This document shows positions 1 to 9,176 of a DNA stretch of 64,000 nt, piece after piece. The notes below the pieces were generated by a model. It was not told the DNA's origin. It was given only the letters and a program-made list of their open reading frames with translations, and did not search any database. Within the stretch, counting starts at the first letter, position 1; each line of letters begins with the position of its first letter. The stretch is from JAPPHA01 sp964291635 (lineage in GTDB: Bacteria; Pseudomonadota; Alphaproteobacteria; Rhodobacterales; Rhodobacteraceae): assembly GCA_964291635.2 (NCBI GenBank), contig OZ219905.1, positions 248,001-312,000 on the forward strand, written 5' to 3'. Both the position numbers and the translations under genes were made by a program.

Positions 1-12
1 GACTCCCGCCAT
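1..12 (-). CDS. Start of a gene cut by the window edge, perhaps the ABC ATPase subunit
   Basis: Only four codons (M-A-G-V) are visible on the minus strand. The ATG at 12-10 has a purine-rich ribosome binding site (AGGAGAGG) about 8 nt upstream and lies 56 nt after the stop of the MalG-type permease. In sugar ABC operons of this order the next gene is often the MalK/UgpC-type ATPase, and M-A-x-V is a common beginning for that family. The identity is inferred from position only. Confidence 0.3.
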
Positions 13-68
13 ATCGGCCACCTCTCCTGTTGCCCTCTCACGGGCCCGCGCGTCCTTGCCCCGCGCCG

Positions 69-959
69 TTATCCCTTGACCGCCCCCATGGTCATGCCCT
101 TGATGAAGTAGCGCTGAAAGAAAAGGAACACGATCAGCGTCGGAAGGCTGGCGATCAGCGAAAGTGCGCCCTGTACCCCCCATGCCACGGAATACTGACC
201 CTTGAGGTTGACTATTCCAAGCATGATTGTGCGCTTCTCGTCAGACTGGGTGAAGATTAGCGGCCAAAGAAAGTCGTTCCAGATCCACGTGAACTGGAGC
301 GTCGCGAGCACGGCGAGCGCCGGCAGGCTGAGCGGCAATGCAATCCGCGTGAGCACTTGCCACTCGTTTGCTCCCTCCAGAATCGCGGCCTCCCTGAGCG
401 CACCCGGCACCGTGGCAAAGAAATTCCGCATCAGCAGCGTGCATATCGGGATGCCCATGGCCGTGTGAATGAAGATGATCGGCCAGAGCGTGTCGATGAG
501 GCCGAGGCCGTTGAACAGGCGGAAGAGAGGGATCAGGATCACCTGCGGCGGGAAGAACATCCCGGAGACGATGGCGAGAAACAGGAGGTTTCCACCCCGG
601 AACGGGAGTTTTGCGAAAACGTATCCTGCGAGCACGCCGAACGCGATGGAAAGCGTCGTCGCCGGCACGGTTACGAGGAACGTATTGAGGAAGTACCGGT
701 GCACCGCGGGGTTCAAGATGACCTCGGCGAAGTTCCCGAGATAGATCCGGGCCGGAATCGACCAGAGCTCGCCAAAGGCGATTTCCCTCGTGGTCTTCAC
801 CGAGGACAGGAGAACACCAAGCGTCGGCGCAAGGAAGAGCACCGCAAGGCAGAGCAGAATCACGAAGATGGCAGCCGGCCAGGGATCGAACGGTTTCGGC
901 GTGGGCGCCACGATTCCGGACCCGCCACCCGGTCTGCCTGTTCCTCCGAACTCAGCCAT
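69..959 (-). CDS. Carbohydrate ABC transporter permease, MalG/UgpE type
   Basis: One of two inner-membrane subunits of a sugar importer (binding-protein-dependent permease family). The 296-aa protein has a cytoplasmic N-terminus, about six hydrophobic segments and, near residue 200, the cytoplasmic EAA loop (REAAILEGANEWQVLTRIALP) that contacts the ATPase. Its length is normal for MalG-type proteins. It overlaps the preceding permease by 8 nt, so the two are co-transcribed. The substrate cannot be read from the sequence. The linked Gfo/Idh dehydrogenase and IclR regulator suggest a sugar or polyol. Confidence 0.93.
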   Translation of the reverse strand: MAEFGGTGRPGGGSGIVAPTPKPFDPWPAAIFVILLCLAVLFLAPTLGVLLSSVKTTREIAFGELWSIPARIYLGNFAEVILNPAVHRYFLNTFLVTVPATTLSIAFGVLAGYVFAKLPFRGGNLLFLAIVSGMFFPPQVILIPLFRLFNGLGLIDTLWPIIFIHTAMGIPICTLLMRNFFATVPGALREAAILEGANEWQVLTRIALPLSLPALAVLATLQFTWIWNDFLWPLIFTQSDEKRTIMLGIVNLKGQYSVAWGVQGALSLIASLPTLIVFLFFQRYFIKGMTMGAVKG

Positions 960-1833
960 GGATCTCGTCCAGCTTGCGCAGCTGCCGGAAATAGATGCGG
1001 ATGATGGTGAGCGCGATCAGGAACAGAACAACGGAGATCGCGCTGCCGTAACCCATCAGGTATTTTCGGAAGGATTCATTGTACATGTGCATCGCCAGCG
1101 TGTCGGAACTGTGGAACGGTCCACCGCCCGTCATGATGAACAGGATGTCGAATCCCTTCAGCGAATTGATCACGCTGAGCGCGATGACGACGATGGTTGC
1201 AGGCGTCAGCAGCGGGATGATGACCAGCCGGATTCGCTGCCAGGTCGACGCCCCCTCGATTTCGCAGACTTCGAGGAGCTCTTCCTGGATGGACACGAGC
1301 CCGGCGAGATAGATGACCATGGACAGGCCGGTCTGCTGCCAGGACCAGGCAACGATCACGGACCCGAGCGCGGTCGCCGGCTTCGCCAGCCAGGCGATCG
1401 CCGGCCGTTCCCCGGTCACCGCCCAGATGACGGTGTTCAGCAAACCCCAGTCCTGCTGGTAGATCCACACCCAGATCTGGCCGACCACGACCGCCGACAG
1501 GCAGATCGGCAGGTAGAAGATCGACTTGAAGACGCTGCCGCCAGGAACCCGGCTGTCAATCAGCAGGGCCAGGCAAAGTCCCAGGAGGGTCGGCAGCAGG
1601 ATGGCAGCAATCATCCAGATCGCCGTGTTGATCGCAGCGTTCAGGAACAGCTTGTCGGTGTAGATCCGGGCAAAGTTCCGGAACCCAACGAATTCGTAGC
1701 GGGAGTCGAATCCGTTCCAGTTCGTAAAGCTGTAATAGAAGGAACTGACGAGCGGCCAGACAACGAGAATGGTGAAGACCGCCAGCGGAAGGGCCAGGAG
1801 AACGATGCGCCAGAATCGGTTTTCCCGTTCCAA
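952..1833 (-). CDS. Carbohydrate ABC transporter permease, MalF/UgpA type
   Basis: Partner inner-membrane subunit of the same importer, 293 aa. It has an N-terminal transmembrane helix (residues about 10-32), a periplasmic loop (NWNGFDSRYEFVGFRNF, a usual MalF/UgpA signature) and further helices. The EAA loop (EVCEIEGASTWQRIRL) lies at about residue 195. It sits 68 nt after the binding-protein stop and overlaps the next permease. The family call is firm; the substrate is unknown. Confidence 0.93.
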   Translation of the reverse strand: MERENRFWRIVLLALPLAVFTILVVWPLVSSFYYSFTNWNGFDSRYEFVGFRNFARIYTDKLFLNAAINTAIWMIAAILLPTLLGLCLALLIDSRVPGGSVFKSIFYLPICLSAVVVGQIWVWIYQQDWGLLNTVIWAVTGERPAIAWLAKPATALGSVIVAWSWQQTGLSMVIYLAGLVSIQEELLEVCEIEGASTWQRIRLVIIPLLTPATIVVIALSVINSLKGFDILFIMTGGGPFHSSDTLAMHMYNESFRKYLMGYGSAISVVLFLIALTIIRIYFRQLRKLDEIHG

Positions 1834-1901
1834 TCAGGCCACTCCGCACACGACGGGCCGCCCGGTCGCAACCGGCGGCCCGCCAATGAGTACTCGGAAG
1901 C

Positions 1902-3170
1902 CTATTGGGTAAAGGCTTCAGCGGCCGCAACAGCCGCGGCCGCCAGGATTTCACCCGAGCGCGAAGGATCGTCCATGAATTCGGCGAACATCGACAGTCC
2001 GACCTCGGCGACTGGTGGTGGTGTCGCCAGATCGTAGTTGAAGGCGAAATGGCCCGCCGCCGCCACCGTGGCGTTGGCCTTCTGCATGACCGAATTGTAC
2101 TCGGAGGGATCGACCATCATGTTGGCCGAAAGCGCTCCCTGTCCCTTCGTCCAACCTGCCTGAACACCGGGATCCGATACCATGAACGCGAGGAATTCCT
2201 CGGCGCCCTCCGGATTCTGGACGTTGGACGAGATGACGAGCCCGTCGACCGGCCCGACAACCGACACGGGCAACCCGTCGTCGATCGCCGGGAACGGGAA
2301 GAAGTCGTAGTCATCCCCGGCCATGAGCCCGAGACCGTTCCAGTAGCCGGTGATCCAGGTTCCCATGAGGGTCATCGCCGCTTCGCCCCTGGCAACCCGG
2401 TCGGACGCGTCGGTCCAGTTGTCGGCATTTGCGTTCGGCACGAAATACCCGGCATCGACCAGGCTTGCCCACATCTCCATTGCCCGCGCAACCTCCGGGT
2501 CATCGTAGGAAGCGGAACCGTTCATCAGGGAAGCCCGGTATTCCGGCCCGGCCGTGTTGAGCAGCAGGTAGTCGAACCAGAACTGCGCCGGCCAACGGTT
2601 CATTGACCCCAATGCAATCGGGGTCACGCCCATGCCCTTGAGCTTCTCGCAGAGCGCGAGAAGTCCGTCCCAGGTCGTCGGGAACTCGGTGACGCCCGCG
2701 TCGGCCATGACCTTCGTGTTGTAGAACATTCCGGAATAATGGTAGTTGAGCGGCACCAGGTAGCGGTTGCCGTTGTACATGGTGGCACTGTCGGCGACCG
2801 ACTTGGCCACGACGTCGTCAAGGCCCTTCTCATTCCACATTTCGTCGATCGGATGCAGGCTTCCGGAATCGACCACGAACTGAACCCGCGCGCCTGCCCA
2901 ATAGCTGAAGACGTCGGGAAGGCTTTGCCCGGCAGCCCGTACAAGAATCCCGGCCTTGAAGTCTTCATGCCCGATCGGGCTGTCCTTGACGGAATAGCCG
3001 GTTGCGGCCTCGAATTTCTCCACTTGCTCGTCGAAGGATTTCTTCCCCAACTCGCCGGTGAAGTAGTGCGTGATGGTGACATCGCCCTGCGAGAAGGACG
3101 GTGACGCAGCTAGCAAGAAAGGCAGAATCGCCGCGGCGATTCGTCCGCGGCCACTGACAGGTATTGACAT
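1902..3170 (-). CDS. Extracellular sugar-binding protein of an ABC importer (family 1)
   Basis: Periplasmic solute-binding protein that delivers substrate to the two downstream permeases. The 422-aa protein starts with a typical signal peptide (residues about 1-27, cleavage near SPSFSQG). The mature part has family features such as ITHYFTGELGKKSFDEQVEKF and FYNTKVMADAGVTEFPTTWD, as in MalE/UgpB-like proteins. The ATG at 3170 follows a GGGAGGAAC ribosome binding site. It is the first gene of the operon and is divergent from the IclR gene. It ends in an alanine-rich stretch. The ligand is probably a sugar or polyol, but this is not proven. Confidence 0.92.
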   Translation of the reverse strand: MSIPVSGRGRIAAAILPFLLAASPSFSQGDVTITHYFTGELGKKSFDEQVEKFEAATGYSVKDSPIGHEDFKAGILVRAAGQSLPDVFSYWAGARVQFVVDSGSLHPIDEMWNEKGLDDVVAKSVADSATMYNGNRYLVPLNYHYSGMFYNTKVMADAGVTEFPTTWDGLLALCEKLKGMGVTPIALGSMNRWPAQFWFDYLLLNTAGPEYRASLMNGSASYDDPEVARAMEMWASLVDAGYFVPNANADNWTDASDRVARGEAAMTLMGTWITGYWNGLGLMAGDDYDFFPFPAIDDGLPVSVVGPVDGLVISSNVQNPEGAEEFLAFMVSDPGVQAGWTKGQGALSANMMVDPSEYNSVMQKANATVAAAGHFAFNYDLATPPPVAEVGLSMFAEFMDDPSRSGEILAAAAVAAAEAFTQ

Positions 3171-3242
3171 ATGTTCCTCCCAAGGTTTGAGTTTACGAAT
3201 CTTGAACTTCGATGCGGAATCTCCGTACGAATCGATAAGAGT

Positions 3243-3261
3243 ACAAAGATATGATATTTGT
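3243..3261. promoter_or_regulatory. Imperfect palindrome in the divergent intergenic region, possible IclR operator
   Basis: The 154-bp gap between the binding-protein gene and the IclR gene holds a 19-bp near-palindrome, acaaagatatgatatttgt, in an A/T-rich patch. IclR-family proteins bind short palindromes in such divergent regions, so this is the best operator candidate. The binding itself is inferred. Confidence 0.45.
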
Positions 3262-3324
3262 CAACACAAAGCGGCACTCAAGCCCCCGGATCCGTTACCG
3301 TGGACCTCCCTTCCAGATGGTACC

Positions 3325-4062
3325 ATGCCGGTACTGAAATCGCTGACGCGGGGGCTTCAGGCGCTTGACATTCTCGCAACCGCTGGCGGGCCGGTACGCC
3401 TTACCGACATGGCATCGTCGCTCGGCGTGGAGAAATCCAATGCCTCGCACATCATGAAAACCCTCGTCGCCATGGGGTACGCGGAACAGGACGCCTCGCG
3501 CCGTTACCGGACGACCTGGAAGCACCGGTCGGGGGACAGCCGGCAGCGCGTACTCGACGACATCATCGCATGCCGGGATTCCTGGCGGCCGACGCTTGAA
3601 GCGATCGTGGACAAGACCGGTGAATGCGCACACTTCGCGGTTCTGGTGCGCTCTGGGGTCTGGTACGTCGACAAGGTGGACTCCCGGCTGCCCCTCAAGG
3701 TCGACCACCCGATCGGGTCGCTGGCCCCGCTGCACTGCACGGCGCTTGGCAAGGCTTTCCTTGCGTTCTCGGATACGGAACCGGAAGAACCGCTGACAGC
3801 ATACACACCGTCGACGATCACCACACTGGAAGGGCTTCGCCGGGAGCTTCAACGGACCGTCGAACGCGGGTACGCGATCGACGACGAGGAATTCGCTCAC
3901 GGAATCCGCTGCGTGGCCGGACCGGTTCTCAACAGTCAGAACCAGATGATCGCCGCCATCGGAGTTTCCGGGCCGACGGTTCGCATTGACGACGCCCGCC
4001 TACTTGAACTGGGCGAAATCATTCTTGCCTTGTTGCGCAACGGCGCGACCCATGCGCCATGA
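3325..4062 (+). CDS. IclR-family transcriptional regulator
   Basis: Regulator with an N-terminal winged helix-turn-helix (residues about 5-65, LTDMASSLGVEKSNASHIMK) and a C-terminal IclR effector domain (FAVLVRSGVWYVDKVDS; PLHCTALGKAFLAF). The 245-aa length is normal when the ATG at 3325 is used; the frame stays open upstream to 3070, but that part does not resemble the family. It is divergent from the sugar ABC operon and overlaps the Gfo/Idh gene by 4 nt (ATGA). It probably controls both and binds a catabolic intermediate of the imported sugar. Confidence 0.9.
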   Translation: MPVLKSLTRGLQALDILATAGGPVRLTDMASSLGVEKSNASHIMKTLVAMGYAEQDASRRYRTTWKHRSGDSRQRVLDDIIACRDSWRPTLEAIVDKTGECAHFAVLVRSGVWYVDKVDSRLPLKVDHPIGSLAPLHCTALGKAFLAFSDTEPEEPLTAYTPSTITTLEGLRRELQRTVERGYAIDDEEFAHGIRCVAGPVLNSQNQMIAAIGVSGPTVRIDDARLLELGEIILALLRNGATHAP

Positions 4063-5141
4063 ACGGCAGGGCTTCACCCTTGGGGGTCTGCTTCATCGGG
4101 ACCGGCAGAATCTCCGACCTCCACGCGCTTGCCTACCGCAACAACACGCGAGCCCGGATCGTCGCCCTCTGCGACAGGGACACCGGGCTTGCCCGGCGCC
4201 GGGCTGCGGAGTGGGGACTCGCGGATGTGTTCGTTACGGACGACATCGATGTGCTGCTGGCGCGACCCGGTATCGACCTCGTCGAGATCCTGCTGCCGCA
4301 CCACCTGCACTTTCCGGTCGCAATGAAGGCCATCGCCTCCGGAAAGGCCGTATCGCTGCAGAAACCGATGTGCACGACGCTTGACGAGGCCGACCGCCTC
4401 GTCGGCGCCGTGGAGGCATCCGGGCAGCCGTTCCGTGTCTTCGAAAACTTCATCTTCTTCCCGCCGGTCGTCCGGGCGCGGCAACTGGTGGATTCCGGCG
4501 CCATCGGCGACCCGCTCGCGATCAGGATCAAAAGCAATTCCGGAACCAGCAAGACGGCATGGGAAGTGCCGGAAGGGGCCACGCGCTGGAGACAGATGCG
4601 TGATCATTCCGGCGGCGGACCGCTCGTGTTCGACGACGGCCACCACAAGTTCGCCCTCGCCAGGCATTTCATGGGCGAACCCGAATCCATTCATGCGTTT
4701 ATCGGCAGGACCCGCAAGGAGGACGGAGTCGTACTGGATGCCCCCGCGATCATCTCGTTCCGGTTTCCGGGCAACCGAATCGGCAGTATCGAGGTCGTTC
4801 ACTCGCCCGAACTGGAAATCGTCACGCGCCATTACGCCCAGGACGACCGGGTGGAAATCACCGGGACCAGCGGCGTCATCTGGATCAATTGCGGCCACGG
4901 CCGATTGGGTGATGTGCCGCCGGTCGTCGTCTACAGGGACGGTAAACTGACGAATTGTGCCGACATGCCGACGGGATGGGAACAGAGCTTCGTCAAGGCG
5001 TCGCATCACTTCCTGGACAGGCTGGCCGAGGGGCGCGCCGCGGATCTCTCGGCCGGCGATGCCCGGAATGTACTGCGCTTCGCCCTCGCGGCCGAGACTT
5101 CGGGACGTACGGGCCGTGGGGTCGAGATGTCGCCCGGGTGA
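4059..5141 (+). CDS. Gfo/Idh/MocA-family NAD(P)-dependent oxidoreductase
   Basis: Probable sugar or polyol dehydrogenase of 360 aa. The N-terminal Rossmann fold carries the dinucleotide motif VCFIGTGRISDLHA (residues about 10-23). The usual EKP motif appears as QKP (SLQKPMCTTLDEAD), and a C-terminal alpha/beta domain follows. It is translationally coupled to the IclR gene and lies beside the sugar ABC importer, so it likely oxidises the imported sugar in the cytoplasm. The Glu-to-Gln change in the EKP motif is unusual and may alter activity. The exact substrate is unknown. Confidence 0.88.
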   Translation: MNGRASPLGVCFIGTGRISDLHALAYRNNTRARIVALCDRDTGLARRRAAEWGLADVFVTDDIDVLLARPGIDLVEILLPHHLHFPVAMKAIASGKAVSLQKPMCTTLDEADRLVGAVEASGQPFRVFENFIFFPPVVRARQLVDSGAIGDPLAIRIKSNSGTSKTAWEVPEGATRWRQMRDHSGGGPLVFDDGHHKFALARHFMGEPESIHAFIGRTRKEDGVVLDAPAIISFRFPGNRIGSIEVVHSPELEIVTRHYAQDDRVEITGTSGVIWINCGHGRLGDVPPVVVYRDGKLTNCADMPTGWEQSFVKASHHFLDRLAEGRAADLSAGDARNVLRFALAAETSGRTGRGVEMSPG

Positions 5142-5525
5142 CCCGGGGCGGAACCGTGCAGCTGAAGGTACCGTCCGGGTATCGGGCGCCCGCCGTCCCG
5201 GCACGTCCGTCAAACAGGGGCATCGGTCTCGACGGCGGCTTTTGTTGCCGTCGAAGCGAGCGAACGCGACCAACTGGCGCCAGCCCCCCGCCGCGTCTTG
5301 TTCTCATTGCGCCCGGGTTGGCCGCCTGACGCTGTAGATGGGGTTTTGACGGTTTCACCCGCAGCCCCATGAAGGCGACGCCAAATCCCCATGTTGTCAC
5401 CAATGATGTTCGTTCCAGCAATGCGGAATGCCGTCTGTGCCGGACCTGTTTGACGGTTTGCCAGGAATCGCCGGCCGAGAAAAGACCCGTTGGTTGCTCC
5501 GCGGTATTTCGGTAAAACGAGACCC
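5142..5525. other. Intergenic region, no gene seen
   Basis: This 384-bp gap separates the Gfo/Idh gene from the hydroxyacid dehydrogenase gene. Open frames here lack family likeness and a ribosome binding site. It probably holds the promoter of the downstream gene, but no clear box stands out. Confidence 0.5.
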
Positions 5526-6536
5526 ATGAAAATCATCCGGACGGATCGTGAACTCCTGACGCCAGCGGTCGACGCCACTCTGCGAGAGGCAGGGCATGAA
5601 CTGATCCTCCTGCCGGACGGCGCGCCGGAATGGGAACTCATTTCACATGTCCGGGACGCTGACCTTTTGCTCATGTGCTATCAGCCCGTCACACGAGCGG
5701 TCATAGAGGCCGCGACCAGGCTGAAGGGCGTAATAAAATACGGAGTCGGGGTGGATGCAATTGACATTTCGGCCGCAAGCGAACGCGGCATTCCCGTCGT
5801 GAATATTCCCGAATATGCGGAAAGAAGCGTGGCTGAAGGTGCGTTTGCGTTGATGATGGTTTTGGCCAGGAAACTGCCGCCCCTGCTTGAACAAATGGGC
5901 AGGGAAGGTTGGGCCTGGCCGGAACCATCGTGGATGGGTTCCGACATAGCTGGTCAGACGGTCGGGATCATCGGTCTGGGTCGCATAGGGAAAAGCTTTG
6001 CACAGATTGCGGGCGCGGGATTCCAGGCGCGCATCCTGGCCTATGATCCCTACGTGAGCCGCGAAGGAATGAACCGGCTGGGCGTCATGAAGATTGATCG
6101 CCTCGAGGATCTCTTGCGACAAGCCGATTTTGTGTCCATCCACGCTGTTCTGAACGACGAAACCCGCCACCTTCTTGGCAAGAACGAACTCGCGCAAATG
6201 AAGGAATCCGCCTTTCTCATCAACGTGGCGCGGGGCGCAATCATCGACGAACACGCGTTATTGTCTGCATTGCAGGACGGACGCATTGCAGGCGCGGGCC
6301 TGGACGTTTTCGGATTGGAACCGCTTGATCGCACGGAACACCCGCTCGCTGCACTCTACGACATGCCTAACGTGATTTTGACTCCACACCTGGCATTTTA
6401 CACCAGGCAGGCCATGGAACGTCTTGAAATGGAGGTGTTGGAACGATGCCGTGAATTGCTCGAGGGACGCCCGGTCACGATAAAATCAGATGACCCCCGG
6501 CTGCGCGCGCAAAGCGGGGCCATCAGGTTCGCATAG
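5526..6536 (+). CDS. D-isomer-specific 2-hydroxyacid dehydrogenase
   Basis: NAD(P)-dependent reductase of 2-oxoacids, or oxidase of D-2-hydroxyacids, of the phosphoglycerate-dehydrogenase superfamily (336 aa). The Rossmann motif is VGIIGLGRIGKSFA (about residue 146). Catalytic Arg lies in LINVARGAIIDE, Glu in DVFGLEPLD and His in ILTPHLAFYT. The ATG at 5526 gives a standard N-terminus (MKIIRTDREL); a start at 5490 would add 12 atypical residues. It stands alone, convergent with the flavoprotein gene downstream. A role in hydroxyacid metabolism linked to the nearby TRAP transporter is possible but unproven. Confidence 0.92.
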   Translation: MKIIRTDRELLTPAVDATLREAGHELILLPDGAPEWELISHVRDADLLLMCYQPVTRAVIEAATRLKGVIKYGVGVDAIDISAASERGIPVVNIPEYAERSVAEGAFALMMVLARKLPPLLEQMGREGWAWPEPSWMGSDIAGQTVGIIGLGRIGKSFAQIAGAGFQARILAYDPYVSREGMNRLGVMKIDRLEDLLRQADFVSIHAVLNDETRHLLGKNELAQMKESAFLINVARGAIIDEHALLSALQDGRIAGAGLDVFGLEPLDRTEHPLAALYDMPNVILTPHLAFYTRQAMERLEMEVLERCRELLEGRPVTIKSDDPRLRAQSGAIRFA

Positions 6537-6826
6537 TGCTTGACGCGCGCCCGTTTGCCGCTGGCCCGGATTCACCCCGTTCGCATTGATCCCTTCAATC
6601 CAAATCGCTCGGGGTGGAAGGAACCGACCGGACCCGTCACGTCGATACGGGGCCGGAAAGCGTATCGCCAATTCTGCAAGGCACGAAGGCGCCCGCCATC
6701 TCCCGTAACGACCCGTTCGGGTCGCAAGACCGGCATTCTCCGGCCACTTCGCCCCGGACCGGTGCAGCACCCTCAGTCCGGTATGCCCGTTCCCGGCCAT
6801 GATGGCATTGATTTTGCGTATTGCGC

Positions 6827-8404
6827 TCATTTCAGCCGTTTGTGGTCCTTCAGTATCTCCCGCGCCGCATTGTGGCCGGGAACTGCAGAGACCGAACCAC
6901 CCGGGTGCGTGGAGGAACCACATTGATAGAGCCCGCGGATCGGGCTGCGGTAGTTTGCATAATGCGGTGCCGGCCGCTTGAAGAAAAGCTGGTCAAGCGA
7001 AACATCGCCGTGCAGTTCGTGCCCGCGCGGCATGCCCAGCACCTCCTCGAAGTCGGTGGGCAGGTAGAGCGAGTATCCGAGCACGCTGTCGCTGAATCCC
7101 GGCGCGAACTCGTCCATGACGGCAAATACGTTTTTGACCACGTTGTCACGTTCCCGTGCCCAGTCGCCGCCTTTCAACTCGTAGGGTGCATGTCCTCCAG
7201 ACAGCAGGACCACGTGTTTCCCTTCCGGCGCAAGGGTGTCGTCGATGTAGCTCGGAACGATGGGAGAGACGAAGGGTCTTTCCGAATACCAACCCCTTCG
7301 GGAATCATCGAAGGCGCGTTCCATGTAATCGATGGACGGGCAGACATGGGCATAGGCGGGGTATTCCACACCGGCCTGCCCCGGAGTGAAACCGCGATAG
7401 ACCGGCAGGCGGTCGACCGCCACGTTGATCTTGAAGGCCTCGCCGTTGCCGCGCCAGCCGTCGATTGCGGCCATGAACTCTTCAGGCAGTTGATCGCGGG
7501 GCACCATTCGACCGAAAGTGACGGGGGCGGCAACATTGGAAGCGACCAGCCGGGCGCCGAACTCGCGTCCATCTGTGGTGACGACCCCGGTCGCGCGGCC
7601 ATCCCTGGTGACGATCTTCTCGACGGCTGCCTCGGTGAGAATCTCCATGCCGTGATTGCGGCCCGATGCCGCGATGGCCTCGGAAATCGCCCCCATCCCG
7701 CCCCTGGAGAACCCGAGCCCGTTTTCGCCGCAAAGGTGGAACATGATCGAATACGCGGTGCCCGGAGTGTGAACTCCCTTGAAGAAGCCGATCGCGGCCC
7801 AGTAGCCGAAAAGGACCTTCACCTCTTCGCTTTCAAACCAGCGCGACAGGAAATCATGGGCACTCATCGTGAGGGAGTCGAATATCTCGTAAAACTCTCG
7901 ATGGACGCCCCGGTAGCGCCAGGCGAACCGGGCCAGGTTCTTCAGGCCCGCCAGACTACGGTCGCCCGGATCAATCGGCGTTTCAAGAAGCAGCCGGCGC
8001 ATGATCCGAATTGTGCGCGACATGTCCTCGAAGAATCTTGGGTAAACCTCCGCGTCTTTCCTTGAGAACCGCGCGATCTCGGACTGGGATACCTTGACAT
8101 CCGTCGACCAGATTATGCTGTCATCGCCGTCCAGCGGGTGCACGACTTCCGGGACTTTCAGGTGTTCGAGACCATGGCGTTCCAGTTCAAGCTCGCGGAT
8201 CACCTTGGGATGCATGTGCCCCATGATGTAACTGAAAGTCGAGGCGCGGAAACCAGGGTGGAATTCTTCGGTCGCCGCCGCGCCGCCGACAATGTGGCGG
8301 CGCTCCAGGACCAGTGTCTTCAGTCCGGCTTTGGCCAGGTAGGCACCGCAAGTCAGCCCGTTGTGGCCGCCGCCAACGATGATGGCATCGTAGTTCGTGG
8401 TCAT
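6827..8404 (-). CDS. Phytoene-desaturase-like FAD-dependent oxidoreductase
   Basis: Flavoprotein of 525 aa in the CrtI/PYROXD2-like amine oxidase superfamily. The N-terminal FAD motif is AIIVGGGHNGLTCGAYLA followed by LVLERRHIVGGAA. The C-terminus has the matching FAD segment (GLYQCGSSTHPGGSVSAVPG). No other carotenoid genes are nearby, so a true phytoene desaturase is unlikely; family members of this type often have unknown substrates. It ends 290 bp from the converging dehydrogenase gene and starts about 770 bp from the divergent TRAP operon. The start ATG at 8404 directly precedes the FAD motif, as expected. Confidence 0.88.
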   Translation of the reverse strand: MTTNYDAIIVGGGHNGLTCGAYLAKAGLKTLVLERRHIVGGAAATEEFHPGFRASTFSYIMGHMHPKVIRELELERHGLEHLKVPEVVHPLDGDDSIIWSTDVKVSQSEIARFSRKDAEVYPRFFEDMSRTIRIMRRLLLETPIDPGDRSLAGLKNLARFAWRYRGVHREFYEIFDSLTMSAHDFLSRWFESEEVKVLFGYWAAIGFFKGVHTPGTAYSIMFHLCGENGLGFSRGGMGAISEAIAASGRNHGMEILTEAAVEKIVTRDGRATGVVTTDGREFGARLVASNVAAPVTFGRMVPRDQLPEEFMAAIDGWRGNGEAFKINVAVDRLPVYRGFTPGQAGVEYPAYAHVCPSIDYMERAFDDSRRGWYSERPFVSPIVPSYIDDTLAPEGKHVVLLSGGHAPYELKGGDWARERDNVVKNVFAVMDEFAPGFSDSVLGYSLYLPTDFEEVLGMPRGHELHGDVSLDQLFFKRPAPHYANYRSPIRGLYQCGSSTHPGGSVSAVPGHNAAREILKDHKRLK

Positions 8405-9176
8405 GTGGCCTTTGAACCTCCGTTCGCGCCAATTGACAAGTGAATCCCGCCTGCCAGCGCCCGTTCGGGCGTTTGGCCTTACGCCGGAAATCGTTCACCG
8501 CCTGTATTGCCACTCCGGCCGGAACGGTGATCGCATCTTCGGCCAGCGGCATGCGGCAGGCCCATCACCCGGTGACATGGTACTGCTTCACGTCGGCCTA
8601 CCTGGCTGCTGACCCGGGTGGCGCCAGGCATTCCTGATCGAAGACAGATCCATTCAAGTTGCCAGGGATGCGCGCCCTGCCTGAATCGGATCGGGAAGAC
8701 GATCCTGAACTTCTTCCCGGCCAATTGCGACTCGCGCGCCTATCGTTTGATGCACCAAACCGGCTTGCCGGCGGCGCCCTTCGATGCTCGTGGCTCATGT
8801 CGTCCAAACGCGCGACTTATTTCGGCAAGCGTCCAGGTCAAGACGGGATCCTGTCAATTCGCGTTGCGCGAGCGGCGCACCGATTCGCTCTTGAACGATC
8901 CCGATCGTTTTATTCGGGCGGTGTCGAAGCGAATTTTCTTGATTTTTGCCCACAATCGGCCCACTAGTCTTTCTTGGGCTCGGTGCTCGCACGCGAAAGG
9001 GTGTGTCAATGCCCTGAAGCGTGTTCAGAAATCGCTTGCCAGGGAAACGTGCGAGAACTCCGGCACGTGACATGGCAACGCGACGAGAACTGCGCAAGAC
9101 CAGGAACAATGGAAAGAAAGACGCGTACAGGCGAAATCCATCGGGCATCAGAAGATCGACACACAGGAAAAAACTG
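8405..9176. other. Long divergent intergenic region, no gene seen
   Basis: This 772-bp gap lies between the flavoprotein gene and dctP. Several open frames cross it, but none resembles a known family or has a good ribosome binding site. It must contain the two divergent promoters; I could not place them. Confidence 0.5.

Noticed and set aside
6537..6826. Terminator between the convergent dehydrogenase and flavoprotein genes
   Set aside because: No hairpin with a T-run on either strand was clear enough to report.
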